In this document: one piece after another, positions 1 to 7,867 of the stretch | Position numbering within the stretch: the stretch's first letter is position 1 | How the letters are laid out: every line of letters starts with the position of its first letter | NCBI GenBank assembly: GCA_002256595.1 | Contig: NOLC01000180.1 | Coordinates: 1 to 13,479, forward strand | From: Methanosaeta sp. NSP1 | Lineage (GTDB): Archaea; Halobacteriota; Methanosarcinia; Methanotrichales; Methanotrichaceae | Direction: 5' to 3' | DNA: 13,479 nt | Position numbers and translations under genes: made by a program | Notes under the pieces: generated by a model | The model's input: the letters and a program-made list of their open reading frames with translations, nothing else | Databases searched by the model: none | What the model was told of the DNA's origin: nothing

Positions 1-1
1 C

Positions 2-73
2 GGCAAGCTGGTGGACTACGAGTATCCTGCCGATCTGGTGCGCCAGTCATTGGCCAAGCTGCCCAAGGTATGA
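2..73 (+). CDS. 3' end of an unidentified gene (partial)
   Basis: An open frame enters from the left edge and ends in TGA at 71-73. It gives the C-terminal tail GKLVDYEYPADLVRQSLAKL followed by PKV. I do not recognise the family from 23 residues. The stop overlaps the ATG of the next gene (ATGA at 70-73), a typical translational-coupling arrangement. That suggests this is the upstream member of an operon with the COG3199-type kinase gene and not a chance frame. Confidence 0.5.
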   Translation, partial: GKLVDYEYPADLVRQSLAKLPKV

Positions 74-1183
74 CCGCAGAGAAGGTCGCAAAGATAGGAT
101 TTCTCATCAATCCCATAGCCGGCATGGGAGGAAGAGTGGGGCTGAAGGGAACGGACGGCCTGGCAGCCAGCCAGGCTCTGGCTAAAGGGGCCGCTCCTCA
201 ATCAGAAGAGCGCGCCAGAGTCTGCCTGCGATACCTCCTCCAGAAGACAACAGACCTCCAATTTTTAACTGCCGGCGGGAAGATGGGGGAGAATGCACTT
301 GCTCAATGCGGTCTCACATATGAGGTGATTTACCATCCGCCTCAACAATCCGGACCGGTTGATACCATTTCTGCCTGCCAGGAGCTAAAAAGAAGAAAGG
401 TCGATCTCATTCTCTACGGCACGTGATGTTGCCTCGGTCGGCAGTGAAATTCCTCTCCTGGGCATTCCGGCAGGGGTTAAAATGCATTCCGGGGTATTTG
501 CCATCAGTCCTCAGGCGGCAGCAGAGCTGGCCATCAACTATGTGCGGGGAGATATTAAATTAAGGGAGACGGAGATCGTTGATGTGGACGAGGAACTCTA
601 TCGGGCCGGAGAGCTGGCAACCAGGCTTTATGCTGCTGCCCTAACACCCCACCAACCAGCCCTGGTCCAGGAGAGGAAGAGGATCTACCTATCAGGAGAC
701 GAAGAGGAATTCAAGGATCAGATCGCCCTGTTTTCAGCCGAGTTCATGAGGGATGGATCCGCCTATATCCTGGGAGCCGGGACCACCACGGCCAAGATTG
801 CAAAGGGATTGGGCCTGGAAAAGACACTTCTGGGTGTGGATGTGATCCAGAACGGCCAGCTCATTTTAAAGGACGCATCAGAGAAGGATCTCCTGGCCCT
901 GCTGGATGAGAAGGCCAGTGTAAAGATCATTGTCAGTCCTATAGGGGCTCAAGGATTCATACTGGGCAGAGGCAGCCAGCAGATCAGCCCTGCCGTATTG
1001 CGGCGCGTGGGGGAGGAGAATCTGATCATAGTCTCTACCCCTCATAAACTGGCAGAGATACCACGCCTGCTGGTGGATACGGGAGACGCGGATTTAGATT
1101 GCCTTCTGGCCAAAAAGAGATTGGTTGTCACAGGCTATCGCCTGGCGCAGAGAAAAGAGACCGCTGCCGCCTCGCTCTTTTGA
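70..1183 (+). pseudogene. COG3199-type ATP-NAD kinase, broken by a deletion/frameshift at the GGDG motif
   Basis: Two consecutive frames together read like one predicted polyphosphate/ATP-dependent NAD kinase of the COG3199 (AcoX-like) family. The N-terminal part (70-426, 118 aa) has the family start KIGFLINPIAGMGGRVGLKG and runs to VDLILY, then ends in TGA at 424-426. From about 419 the neighbouring frame continues as ARDVASVGSEIPLLGIPAGV and then KMHS. It runs to a TGA at 1181-1183 with the family's C-terminal blocks (GAGTTTAKIAKGLG, IGAQGFILGRGSQQISP, VDTGDADLD, VTGYR). Family members read roughly VDLI-x-x-AGGDGTARDV at the junction, so the GGDGT loop that binds the nucleotide is missing here. 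About 14-17 nt appear to be lost between 417 and 419, which also shifts the frame. The combined length (about 370 aa) fits the family. An ATG at 482 could start a C-terminal fragment, but it would lack the active site. A sequencing error could cause a frameshift, but a one-base error would not remove the motif. Confidence 0.8.
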
Positions 1184-1199
1184 TGGGCCTCTAATCTGG

Positions 1200-1239
1200 A
1201 ATATATCGAGGTGAAAAGATTTATATTATCTAGAGGAGG
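1200..1239 (+). promoter_or_regulatory. two candidate TATA boxes and an SD before the small exported protein
   Basis: Two TATA-like boxes lie close together: AATATAT at 1200-1206 and TTTATATTA at 1220-1228, the second preceded by an A-rich BRE-like stretch. A strong Shine-Dalgarno (GAGGAGG) sits at 1233-1239, 11 nt before the ATG at 1251. The first box predicts transcription starting near 1228 and a short leader containing the SD. The second predicts a start near 1249, an essentially leaderless mRNA that omits the SD. Which is used cannot be told from sequence alone. Confidence 0.4.
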
Positions 1240-1250
1240 CATTAGCTGTT

Positions 1251-1610
1251 ATGAATGCTCTGGTGTTGATTGCTTTAATATCTCTTTTGCAGGCACCGCA
1301 CTTCGATATGCAGGGAACGATAAATAGAGTTTCTTCCCCCAGCAGCATGGTTATCGGCAATGGGACGCTTAATAAGACTGTGGTCCTTGATGGCATAGAC
1401 GCCTCCGGCCTAAATAATAAGCAATACAACTATCTCATGAGCGATATTCAGGGATACCTAACAGGAAAGAAGGTATTGGTCAATGGCAGCTACATATACT
1501 TCGACTTGGTAGGCAGCTATAATGCCCATAGCATCAATGAGATGATCGAGAAGAAGATCTCTGATCTGGAGCAGATGTCATATTTATTCTGTGAAGAATA
1601 TGATTGCTGA
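1251..1610 (+). CDS. small, probably exported protein with SNase-like OB-fold features
   Basis: A 119-aa protein whose first 15 residues are hydrophobic (MNALVLIALISLLQA), like a short signal peptide or anchor with no basic residue before it. The body resembles staphylococcal-nuclease-like OB folds: GTINRV near residues 22-27, VVLDGIDASGLN at 44-55 (compare the V-x-L-x-GIDAPE strand of SNases), GYLTGKKVLV at 68-77, YFDLVG at 83-88 and a final helix. The DGDT metal-binding turn and the catalytic Arg/Glu pattern are absent, so nuclease activity is unlikely. Related proteins may instead bind a ligand outside the cell. Two Cys lie near the C-terminus (residues 114 and 119). The fold assignment is my inference from pattern; an unrelated lineage-specific secreted protein is possible. 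It converges on the ATP synthase operon with only 30 bp between the two stop codons. Confidence 0.6.
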   Translation: MNALVLIALISLLQAPHFDMQGTINRVSSPSSMVIGNGTLNKTVVLDGIDASGLNNKQYNYLMSDIQGYLTGKKVLVNGSYIYFDLVGSYNAHSINEMIEKKISDLEQMSYLFCEEYDC

Positions 1611-1640
1611 CTGAATTCATAGCTATTCCATAGGGCATAA

Positions 1641-1823
1641 TCACTGGGTATAATAATGCCAGGCCTGGATGATATATTTGCCATAAAGAATCCATATTAA
1701 AACAAATATCCCAAAAATAATATAAAGGTTGGTGATATACACCAACCATTGCAGAAGACGCATCTTCTTTTCGGGCGTCCCAAACCAGTCTTTTGCCTTT
1801 CGCTCAAACCATTTGGGGGCCAT
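1641..1823 (-). CDS. small single-span membrane protein at the end of the ATP synthase operon (AhaG-like position)
   Basis: A 60-aa protein with a basic, tryptophan-containing N-terminus (MAPKWFERKAKDWFG, then KKMR) followed by one long hydrophobic helix at about residues 23-48 and a short polar tail with aromatic residues. It begins 10 nt after the subunit D stop, so it is almost certainly the last gene of the ATP synthase operon. In Methanosarcina mazei the aha operon is described as H-I-K-E-C-F-A-B-D-G, where ahaG is a small hydrophobic product of unknown function. This gene occupies the same place, but homology to AhaG is an inference from position and size. No clear SD is visible (CTTAAGCG precedes the ATG), so translation may depend on coupling to subunit D. 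By its topology it could assist assembly of the membrane sector or be a minor Ao subunit; neither role is shown by sequence. Confidence 0.75.
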   Translation of the reverse strand: MAPKWFERKAKDWFGTPEKKMRLLQWLVYITNLYIIFGIFVLIWILYGKYIIQAWHYYTQ

Positions 1824-1833
1824 CGCTTAAGGT

Positions 1834-2529
1834 TTACGCAGTAGCCTTAGCCGCGGCTTCGGTTTCCGCTAACTTCTTGGCTTCCTCTGCTGCGGCTTTC
1901 CTCTCGGATTTGCCCTTTAGCATCTTCATCTTTACCAGGTTGTCCCTATCCATCTCCTCCAAGGCCATGGAGATGAACTTGATGGTTAGCTTGAGGTCAG
2001 GAACCACCTTGAACTCCAGAGCATTGACACGCCTCTTGGTGCTGTCGATATCCTCGAGCAGCCTTATCATGCCTGTCTCTACCTCTGCAGCTAGGATGAT
2101 CTTATCCAGCAATACCTCGTAGGCATCTGCTGCCTCATCAATGGCTGCACTGGTCCCGATGATGCCGTAGCCTCGCTCGAACATCTTCTTTTGCACGGCA
2201 TCTGCCGTGATCTTGGGAACCACTACGCCCATGATATTTCTGGATTCAAGCACGATGGTCGGCTCCTTTTGCAGGGAATAGGCTACGCTTCCGATGGCAA
2301 CTGATCCCTCCGTGGCCGTAGCCATTTGAAGTCTCTGCTCAGCTTTGAGCAGAGCTTCAACCAGCTCTTTCCTGACTGTCTTGGCCTTGTTTAGCACCTC
2401 GAAGAACTCAATCATTAAGCCGTCACGCTTCATTTTGAGAAGCGAATGCCCAGTTTGTGCGACCTTCATTCGTCTCTTGAGAGCGATCAGGACCGCCCTG
2501 GTCGGTTTTGTTCCAGGAATTATGGGCAT
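1834..2529 (-). CDS. atpD: A-type ATP synthase subunit D (central stalk)
   Basis: A 231-aa V/A-type subunit D, the coiled-coil rotor shaft that passes through the A3B3 head and connects to subunits F and C. The N-terminus MPIIPGTKPTRAVLIALKRR is the conserved start of the family. Long N- and C-terminal helices are visible (VLNKAKTVRKELVEALLKAE; DIDSTKRRVNALEFKVVPDL). The last 25 or so residues are an Ala/Lys/Glu-rich tail (EAKKLAETEAAAKATA). I set the start at the ATG at 2529, 4 nt after the subunit B stop and just behind GTGAGATC. The frame stays open upstream to 2811, but that stretch lies over subunit B and does not look like the family. Confidence 0.96.
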   Translation of the reverse strand: MPIIPGTKPTRAVLIALKRRMKVAQTGHSLLKMKRDGLMIEFFEVLNKAKTVRKELVEALLKAEQRLQMATATEGSVAIGSVAYSLQKEPTIVLESRNIMGVVVPKITADAVQKKMFERGYGIIGTSAAIDEAADAYEVLLDKIILAAEVETGMIRLLEDIDSTKRRVNALEFKVVPDLKLTIKFISMALEEMDRDNLVKMKMLKGKSERKAAAEEAKKLAETEAAAKATA

Positions 2530-2533
2530 GATC

Positions 2534-3868
2534 TCACTTCTTCGCTGCGCTTGCTGCGTACTTGGGGTGGTATTGCTTGATGTATTTGTCGTCAATCCTG
2601 GTGAGCATTGCTTCCGGCAGATCGGCCAGCAGATCCCATCCGATCTGGAGGGTATCGAAGATAGATCTATCTTCATCTCTGCCCTGATTGACGAATCTCT
2701 TCTCAAACTTATCTGCGAATTCCAGCACCAACTTGTCGCGCTCTGATAGAGCCTCTTTGCCCACGATGGCTGCCAGGCCGCGCAGATCATTGCCCTCTGC
2801 ATAGTAAGCATAGAGCTGATCCGATACTGCCCTGTGATCCTCGCGGGTGTGGCCCTTGCCTATACCGGAGTTCATCAGCCGGGACAGCGAGGGACGAATG
2901 TCCACGGGCGGATAGATGCCCTTTCTGTGCAGCTCTCGGGAGATGAGGATCTGGCCCTCGGTGATATATCCGGACAGGTCCGGTATGGGATGAGTGATGT
3001 CATCTCCGGGCATGGTCAGGATGGGGAACTGGGTGATAGAGCCCTTCTTGCCCCTGATGATGCCTGCTCTCTCATACTGGCAAGCTAAATCGGTGTACAT
3101 GTATCCGGGATAGCCGCGTCGTCCAGGCACCTCTTCACGAGCTGCTCCCATCTGGCGCAGAGATTCGCAGTAGTTGGTCATGTCCGTGTAGATGATGAGC
3201 ACGTGCATGTCCAGATCGAAGGCCAGATACTCGGCGGTGGTCAGGCCAAGCCTTGGGGTGAGAATTCTCTCCACAGCAGGATCGTCGGCCAGGTTGAGGA
3301 AGACCACGGCTCTCTCCAGAGCACCGGTCCTCTCGAAGTCTTGCAGGAAGTGCTGAGCCTCTTCGTTGGTGATGCCCATGGCGCAGAAGATAACTGCGAA
3401 GGACTCGGCTTCGCCCAATGCCTTGGCTTGCCTGGCAATCTGCAGAGCAAGGTCGTTATGGGGCAGACCTGCGCCGGAGAAGATGGGCAGCTTCTGGCCA
3501 CGCACCAGGGTGTTGGAAGCGGGATTGATGGCCGCTCCGGCGATATCTCTTAATACCTCAGGCACGATCTCCGGGCCGCCGTCTCTGGGCTTTCCGGATC
3601 CGGATAAAACGCGTCCCACGATGCCGGGAGACAGTGGCATCTTGATGACGTCTCCGGTGAAACTGACGGCTGAGTCCTTGGACAGACCGCCGGTTCCCTC
3701 GAATATCTGAACGACTACGATGTCATCAGAGGAATCCAGTACCTGTCCTCTCTTCAGATCTCCGCCAGTTCTGATCTCGACGAGCTCCATGTAGCCCACC
3801 GGCTCGGTCTTCTCCACGAAGATGAGTGGTCCGGAGATTTCAGTAATAGTCTTGTATTCCTTGGTCAT
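2534..3868 (-). CDS. atpB: A-type ATP synthase subunit B (regulatory/non-catalytic head subunit)
   Basis: A 444-aa subunit B of the A1 head. It alternates with subunit A in the A3B3 hexamer and completes the catalytic interface without hydrolysing ATP itself. The order of domains is clear: N-terminal beta barrel ([20 protein letters not shown]), central alpha/beta domain in which the Walker A loop is replaced by [17 protein letters not shown], then [15 protein letters not shown], whose Arg330 is the likely arginine finger, and a helical C-terminal domain. The ATG is preceded by GAGGAGGG, a very strong SD that overlaps the TGA of subunit A (TGAGGAGGG, 3875-3883). The gap to subunit A is 12 nt, so re-initiation by terminating ribosomes is likely. 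Confidence 0.98.
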   Translation of the reverse strand: MTKEYKTITEISGPLIFVEKTEPVGYMELVEIRTGGDLKRGQVLDSSDDIVVVQIFEGTGGLSKDSAVSFTGDVIKMPLSPGIVGRVLSGSGKPRDGGPEIVPEVLRDIAGAAINPASNTLVRGQKLPIFSGAGLPHNDLALQIARQAKALGEAESFAVIFCAMGITNEEAQHFLQDFERTGALERAVVFLNLADDPAVERILTPRLGLTTAEYLAFDLDMHVLIIYTDMTNYCESLRQMGAAREEVPGRRGYPGYMYTDLACQYERAGIIRGKKGSITQFPILTMPGDDITHPIPDLSGYITEGQILISRELHRKGIYPPVDIRPSLSRLMNSGIGKGHTREDHRAVSDQLYAYYAEGNDLRGLAAIVGKEALSERDKLVLEFADKFEKRFVNQGRDEDRSIFDTLQIGWDLLADLPEAMLTRIDDKYIKQYHPKYAASAAKK

Positions 3869-3880
3869 TTTGAACCCTCC

Positions 3881-5611
3881 TCACTTCAGCGCCTTGAACT
3901 CGCTGTCCATCTGAGCCAGAACCTTTGCCAGGATGGGCTCATACTCTGCCTCCAGCCTTACCTTGGCCAGAGCATCCTTGGATGGAACAGATGTGATCTG
4001 GGCCACGGGTATGCCCTTCTGGACTGCCTCGAAGGCGTAGTCCCTGTACTTCAGGATGGCCTCCAAGAGGTCGAACTGCTTCTTGTAGGGAGAGAAGGTA
4101 TCCACGGGATGGAATGCGCTCTGTGCCAGCCAGAAGTTGATGATCATCCTTGCCACTTCCAGTGTGACCTGCTGATCCTCAGGCAGGGCATCGGAGCCGA
4201 CAAGCATCACTATCTCTTCCAGTTCGGCGTTCTCCTGCAGTATGGCCATGGCGCGTCTCTTGTTCTTGTTCCAGTTCGGGCTGACGTTCTCCACGAACCA
4301 GGGCTCCAGGTCCAGGTCATACAGGGAGTAGGAATCCAGCCAGTTGATGGACGGGAAATGCCTGCGCTGTGTCAGCTTGGAGTCCAGTGCCCAGAATACC
4401 TTGACCATTCTCAGTGTGTTCTGAGTGACGGGCTCGGTGAAGTCTCCGCCGGCCGGGGACACGGCACCTACAATGCTAACTGAACCCTGACCGCCGTTTA
4501 AGACCTCGGCACGTCCGGCACGCTCGTAGAAGTCGGCGAGCCTGGCACCCAGGTATGCGGGATAGCCTTCTTCACCAGGCATCTCTTCCAGACGCGAGCC
4601 CATCTCTCTCATGGCCTCTGCCCACCTGGAGGTTGAGTCTGCGGTCATCAGGACATCATAGCCCATATCTCGGTAGTACTCTGAGGTGGTCATTCCGGTG
4701 TAGACGGAAGCCTCACGGGCCGCCACAGGCATATTGGAGGTATTGGCGTAAACGATGGACCTCTCCATCAGGGGCCTGCCGGTCCTTGGATCTTGCAGCT
4801 CGGGGAACTCATGCAGCAGATCGGCCATCTCATTGCCGCGCTCGCCGCATCCCACGTAAACCACAATGTCCACATCTGCCCACTTGGACAGGGTCTGCTG
4901 CATAACCGTCTTTCCGGTGCCGAATCCGCCTGGAATGGCTGCCGTTCCGCCCTTGGCCAGGGAGAAGAATCCGTCAATGACCCTCTGTCCTGTTCTCAGG
5001 GGAATGGTGGGTGCCAGTTTTTCTGTCACAGGTCGGGCTCGTCTTACCGGCCACTTATGCATCATGGTGAGCTTGGAATCGTCCTCAAAGACGAGAACAG
5101 TCTCATCGACAGTGAAGTTCCCGGAGTAGATTTCCTTTACGGTTCCGCCCTTAGTATTGGGTGGTACCATGATCTTATGCTTGATCAATAGCTGCTCTTG
5201 AACCTCACCAAAGGCCTGGCCTGGCTTCAGGACATCGCCCTTCTTGGCGGTTGCCTTGAACTCCCACTTCTTCTTGTGATCGATGCCGTCTACGAACAGA
5301 CCTCTGCTGATGAAGTCTCCGGAGGCCGCTGCCAGCGCTGGTAGTGGCCTTTGGATACCGTCGTAAATCTGGGTCAGAATGCCTGGACCCAACTGGGCCA
5401 CCAGGGGTGCACCAGTCTCTTTCACGGGCTCTCCGGGCCGCACGCCGCCCGTATCCTCGTATACCTGAATGATATGTTTATTGCCGGAAATGCCGATGAC
5501 TTCACTCATCAGGCCTTCCTCGCCGACCAGGACCAGGTCGTACATGGAAGCCTTCAGGCCTGTGGCCTGAACCAGTGGTCCGGCGACTCGCTTAATTTTC
5601 CCTACTTCCAT
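3881..5611 (-). CDS. atpA: A-type ATP synthase subunit A (catalytic)
   Basis: The 576-aa catalytic subunit, which synthesises or hydrolyses ATP at the A/B interfaces. Visible in order are the N-terminal barrel ([19 protein letters not shown]), the non-homologous bulge domain found only in A/V-type subunits (about residues 115-190), and the P-loop at 228-235. Then come the catalytic Glu257 in [29 protein letters not shown], and a helical C-terminal domain. The length is normal for the family. Oddly, the P-loop reads GGFGTGKT whereas the usual archaeal sequence is GPFGSGKT; the catalytic Lys234 and Thr235 are kept. The start codon overlaps the subunit F stop by 10 nt, with AGGTG as SD inside the end of subunit F. 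I see no intein. Confidence 0.98.
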   Translation of the reverse strand: MEVGKIKRVAGPLVQATGLKASMYDLVLVGEEGLMSEVIGISGNKHIIQVYEDTGGVRPGEPVKETGAPLVAQLGPGILTQIYDGIQRPLPALAAASGDFISRGLFVDGIDHKKKWEFKATAKKGDVLKPGQAFGEVQEQLLIKHKIMVPPNTKGGTVKEIYSGNFTVDETVLVFEDDSKLTMMHKWPVRRARPVTEKLAPTIPLRTGQRVIDGFFSLAKGGTAAIPGGFGTGKTVMQQTLSKWADVDIVVYVGCGERGNEMADLLHEFPELQDPRTGRPLMERSIVYANTSNMPVAAREASVYTGMTTSEYYRDMGYDVLMTADSTSRWAEAMREMGSRLEEMPGEEGYPAYLGARLADFYERAGRAEVLNGGQGSVSIVGAVSPAGGDFTEPVTQNTLRMVKVFWALDSKLTQRRHFPSINWLDSYSLYDLDLEPWFVENVSPNWNKNKRRAMAILQENAELEEIVMLVGSDALPEDQQVTLEVARMIINFWLAQSAFHPVDTFSPYKKQFDLLEAILKYRDYAFEAVQKGIPVAQITSVPSKDALAKVRLEAEYEPILAKVLAQMDSEFKALK

Positions 5612-5901
5612 AAATCAACACCTATTGCCCTTTTAATCTTCTCTCTCATCTCTGTGCTCTGCTCAGTTCCTATAGAAATAACGGTAGGCTTGGTAGATTC
5701 GGAGAGCTGCTCTTGAAGCCTCTTGGGCAGCTTCTTATAATCCGATTGCTTCAACACCAGGATTCCCACATTGGAATCAGCCATGACCTCGCCGATCTTG
5801 GAGACCATCTGCTCTTCGGTGTCGGCGGCATAAGATTTCTTAACACCTGCCAGATTGAACCCGAGGACGCTCTCGCTACCTCCCACAAAAGCAATCTCCA
5901 T
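5602..5901 (-). CDS. atpF: A-type ATP synthase subunit F (central stalk)
   Basis: A 99-aa subunit F, a small Rossmann-like protein that binds subunit D in the rotor. The family opening MEIAFVGGSESVLGFNLAGV is present, followed by ADSNVGILVLKQSDYKKLP and TKPTVISIG, and a C-terminal helix ([15 protein letters not shown]). The ATG lies one nucleotide past the subunit C stop, behind GGTGGTGG. The 3' end overlaps the start of subunit A by 10 nt. Confidence 0.95.
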   Translation of the reverse strand: MEIAFVGGSESVLGFNLAGVKKSYAADTEEQMVSKIGEVMADSNVGILVLKQSDYKKLPKRLQEQLSESTKPTVISIGTEQSTEMREKIKRAIGVDLWK

Positions 5902-5902
5902 T

Positions 5903-6952
5903 TTAAGCCACCACCACTTGCTCCTCTACGAGTTCAGCAGGAAGTCCGGCATCTTTTCCTCTCGCAATCTTCCTGATGTTGGAAACTTCAGTCTCTTTGC
6001 TCACCATATATCCGAGCACAGGCAAGATGGATAACGGATGATAGTTTGAGAGAGCCCATGCATACCGGATGAGATACGCTCTTAGCCTGGCCTCGATTCT
6101 GCTAACCGCATCGAGATCTACCGTTGCGATATCGGAAATCGAAGACCAGAAGGGGTACCCCTCCAGACTGCGCAAGAACTCCCCGAATGGCTGGCCGGCC
6201 ATTCGGCTCAGCTCATCATGCAGCTTGCCTCCGGGGATGAGGTTCTCCTGGATAATGGCTGCATCAACACCTGCCTTGTTCATCCTGAAGAGAGTGATCA
6301 GATTTTTGATATCGATTTCCCTTCGGACGTATTTGAGCAGCAGGCCTCCGCCCACAGAGAGAGTGCCGCCTACGGATCGCTCCAATCTGAAGTAATAGAG
6401 CTTGTCCAGGGCGTTCTCGAGCGATGCCAAATTCTTGCCGTCGTATTGCGCCAGCGCGCTGGCATAGTCGGTTCCATCAAAGGCCGAGATTATCTCGGAA
6501 ATGGACCCCTTCTTAGCCAGCTCATCGAGGTATTCTGCGGATAACTCACCGGCAGGCACGAGATGTTTTGCTATCTCGGTATCGTTTGCCCCATAGAACT
6601 TGCCTCGCAGGAGGGTTTTGATGTTCCATACATCCCAGCGCCGAAGGTACTCCAGGATCAGGAATGAAGGCTCGTCTATGGCGACCTCCTCCAGCTTCCT
6701 GAAGGTCTTTGCCAGATTGGCAAAGGTGGCGTGCTCTATAAGCTCCACGCCGGAGTAATCCTTGGATAGCGCGTCGATCTCATCCTTGTACTGGGTTTCT
6801 TCTAGGTATCGAGCGATCTCGGAGAGATCCATGCTCATCATCCTGGGATACATTTCCGCCGGAATGAGCTTGGTCTTCATCGCCCTGACTCTGCCCGTGA
6901 TGTAAGCGTACTTCACCGGTACACCGAACTTCGGCAAACGTAGTACAGGCAT
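5903..6952 (-). CDS. atpC: A-type ATP synthase subunit C (AC39/d-type rotor cap)
   Basis: About 349 aa of the V-type AC39 family, the funnel-shaped subunit that joins the central stalk to the proteolipid ring. Helix-rich blocks typical of the family include [20 protein letters not shown] near the N-terminus, [41 protein letters not shown], and a C-terminal [14 protein letters not shown]. Two starts are possible. The ATG at 6952 ([12 protein letters not shown]) lies 5 nt past the subunit E stop. A GTG at 6961 overlaps that stop as GTGA and adds only three residues. GGTGAGG just upstream could serve the ATG, although the spacing is short. I prefer the ATG, moderately. Confidence 0.94.
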   Translation of the reverse strand: MPVLRLPKFGVPVKYAYITGRVRAMKTKLIPAEMYPRMMSMDLSEIARYLEETQYKDEIDALSKDYSGVELIEHATFANLAKTFRKLEEVAIDEPSFLILEYLRRWDVWNIKTLLRGKFYGANDTEIAKHLVPAGELSAEYLDELAKKGSISEIISAFDGTDYASALAQYDGKNLASLENALDKLYYFRLERSVGGTLSVGGGLLLKYVRREIDIKNLITLFRMNKAGVDAAIIQENLIPGGKLHDELSRMAGQPFGEFLRSLEGYPFWSSISDIATVDLDAVSRIEARLRAYLIRYAWALSNYHPLSILPVLGYMVSKETEVSNIRKIARGKDAGLPAELVEEQVVVA

Positions 6953-6957
6953 CGTCC

Positions 6958-7506
6958 TCACCCGAATAAGATCCTGGAAACCTCTTTCATGCGGTTATTA
7001 AAGACCTCACGCGCAAGAGTTTCATAGCTTAAATCGTAACGCAGAGTTCCATCACTGCTCTCAACCACCGCGCCGCCGATAATATCCAGGTTCCCGCCGT
7101 AATTTGAGGCGAGAGAGGTGATGAAGGCCTCATCTCTTTTGTTGGAGAAGACCTTCATCGCCTTGAGATCATAAGGCTGGAGCAGCTTAGTGAGCATGGC
7201 CTCATTGTCCTTCTTGGGAAGACTCTCTAGTTTTCCCAGAAGTTTCGTTCTGGCCTGCTCTAAGAGATCCTTGTGAACATTCAGCTCCGCTCTCTTTACC
7301 TCGAGATTGGCGCTGGAGATCTCCCTGCGCTCTATTGCCTCAACTGTGTGTCCGACCTCTGATTCCTTCCTGGACTTTATCTCTGCGGCACGTTCCCTAG
7401 CTTCATTGAGTATCCTTGCAGCCTCCTGGTCGGTCTCCCCGATTATCTGGGCGACCTGACCCTTAGAGGTATTCAGGATTGACTCAACCACTGCATCTAG
7501 TGCCAT
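6958..7506 (-). CDS. atpE: A-type ATP synthase subunit E (peripheral stalk)
   Basis: A 182-aa subunit E, which pairs with subunit H to form the peripheral stalk holding the A3B3 head against the membrane subunit I. The N-terminal half is a long Ala/Glu/Lys/Arg-rich coiled coil ([20 protein letters not shown]). The C-terminal half is the globular head-binding domain ([20 protein letters not shown], then a final helix with EVSRILFG). Length is normal for archaeal subunit E. The ATG is 27 nt after the proteolipid stop, behind AAGGTGA and GAGG. Confidence 0.95.
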   Translation of the reverse strand: MALDAVVESILNTSKGQVAQIIGETDQEAARILNEARERAAEIKSRKESEVGHTVEAIERREISSANLEVKRAELNVHKDLLEQARTKLLGKLESLPKKDNEAMLTKLLQPYDLKAMKVFSNKRDEAFITSLASNYGGNLDIIGGAVVESSDGTLRYDLSYETLAREVFNNRMKEVSRILFG

Positions 7507-7533
7507 TTGCCTCTCACCTTGGAAATGGCCAGC

Positions 7534-7800
7534 TTAAGGTGTCACGATTCCAGCAAAGGGTGTCCAGGCGAACATCAGAATCAACGATACTGCGAGGCCG
7601 AAGATGATCAGGGTCTCGGGCAGAAGCATGAGGAACAGACCCTTGCCCAGGAATCCAGGCTCCTCAGCCACGACGCCTACCACAGCGGCGCCAATGCCCT
7701 GCTCACCCATACCAGCACCAATGCCTGCTAATCCAGTAGCAAGGCCTGCGCCAACAGCCAACAATCCATACAACGATCCTGCATCTGCTACAACTGCCAT
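7534..7800 (-). CDS. atpK: A-type ATP synthase proteolipid subunit K (c subunit)
   Basis: An 88-aa two-helix hairpin that forms the rotating ring of the Ao motor. Helix 1 (about residues 10-44) is Gly/Ala-rich (GLATGLAGIGAGMGEQGIGA). Helix 2 (about 50-78) carries LLPETLIIFG with Glu62 as the ion-binding carboxylate. Glu33 in GMGEQG lies where Na+-type c subunits such as that of Ilyobacter have a Gln, and the Tyr often found five residues after the carboxylate is Phe here. The coupling ion (H+ or Na+) therefore cannot be read off safely. I chose the ATG at 7800, 10 nt behind GGAGG. The TTG at 7809 is too close to that SD. A distinctive 67-nt leader separates the gene from subunit I. The ring should hold a single hairpin per subunit; there is no duplication. 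Confidence 0.96.
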   Translation of the reverse strand: MAVVADAGSLYGLLAVGAGLATGLAGIGAGMGEQGIGAAVVGVVAEEPGFLGKGLFLMLLPETLIIFGLAVSLILMFAWTPFAGIVTP

Positions 7801-7867
7801 TTTCCTCAATCCTCCTTTATATGAATATTACAAATTTCGTTTCGTCTTTCAATACGAACTGACATGT
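7801..7867 (-). promoter_or_regulatory. AT-rich leader with hairpin and SD before the proteolipid gene
   Basis: This is the only long gap inside the ATP synthase operon (67 nt; the others are overlaps or up to 27 nt). On the minus strand it contains a 5-bp hairpin TTCGT-ATTGAAAG-ACGAA (7841-7858), then an AT-rich single-stranded stretch, then GGAGG (7811-7815) 10 nt before the ATG. A translation-enhancing or mRNA-processing leader would make sense for the subunit needed in most copies per complex. An internal promoter is less likely because the TATA-like ATATAAA lies right against the SD. Confidence 0.4.

Noticed and set aside
1611..1640. Bidirectional terminator between the convergent genes
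   Set aside because: The 30-bp gap has no T run or convincing hairpin.
2530..2811. N-terminal extension of subunit D frame to 2811
   Set aside because: It lies entirely within the subunit B coding region, has no family resemblance, and MPIIPGTKPTR is the conserved start of subunit D.
2834..5191. Several plus-strand open frames of 80-130 codons opposite subunits A and B
   Set aside because: They are antisense shadows of strongly conserved coding sequence with no independent protein-like features.
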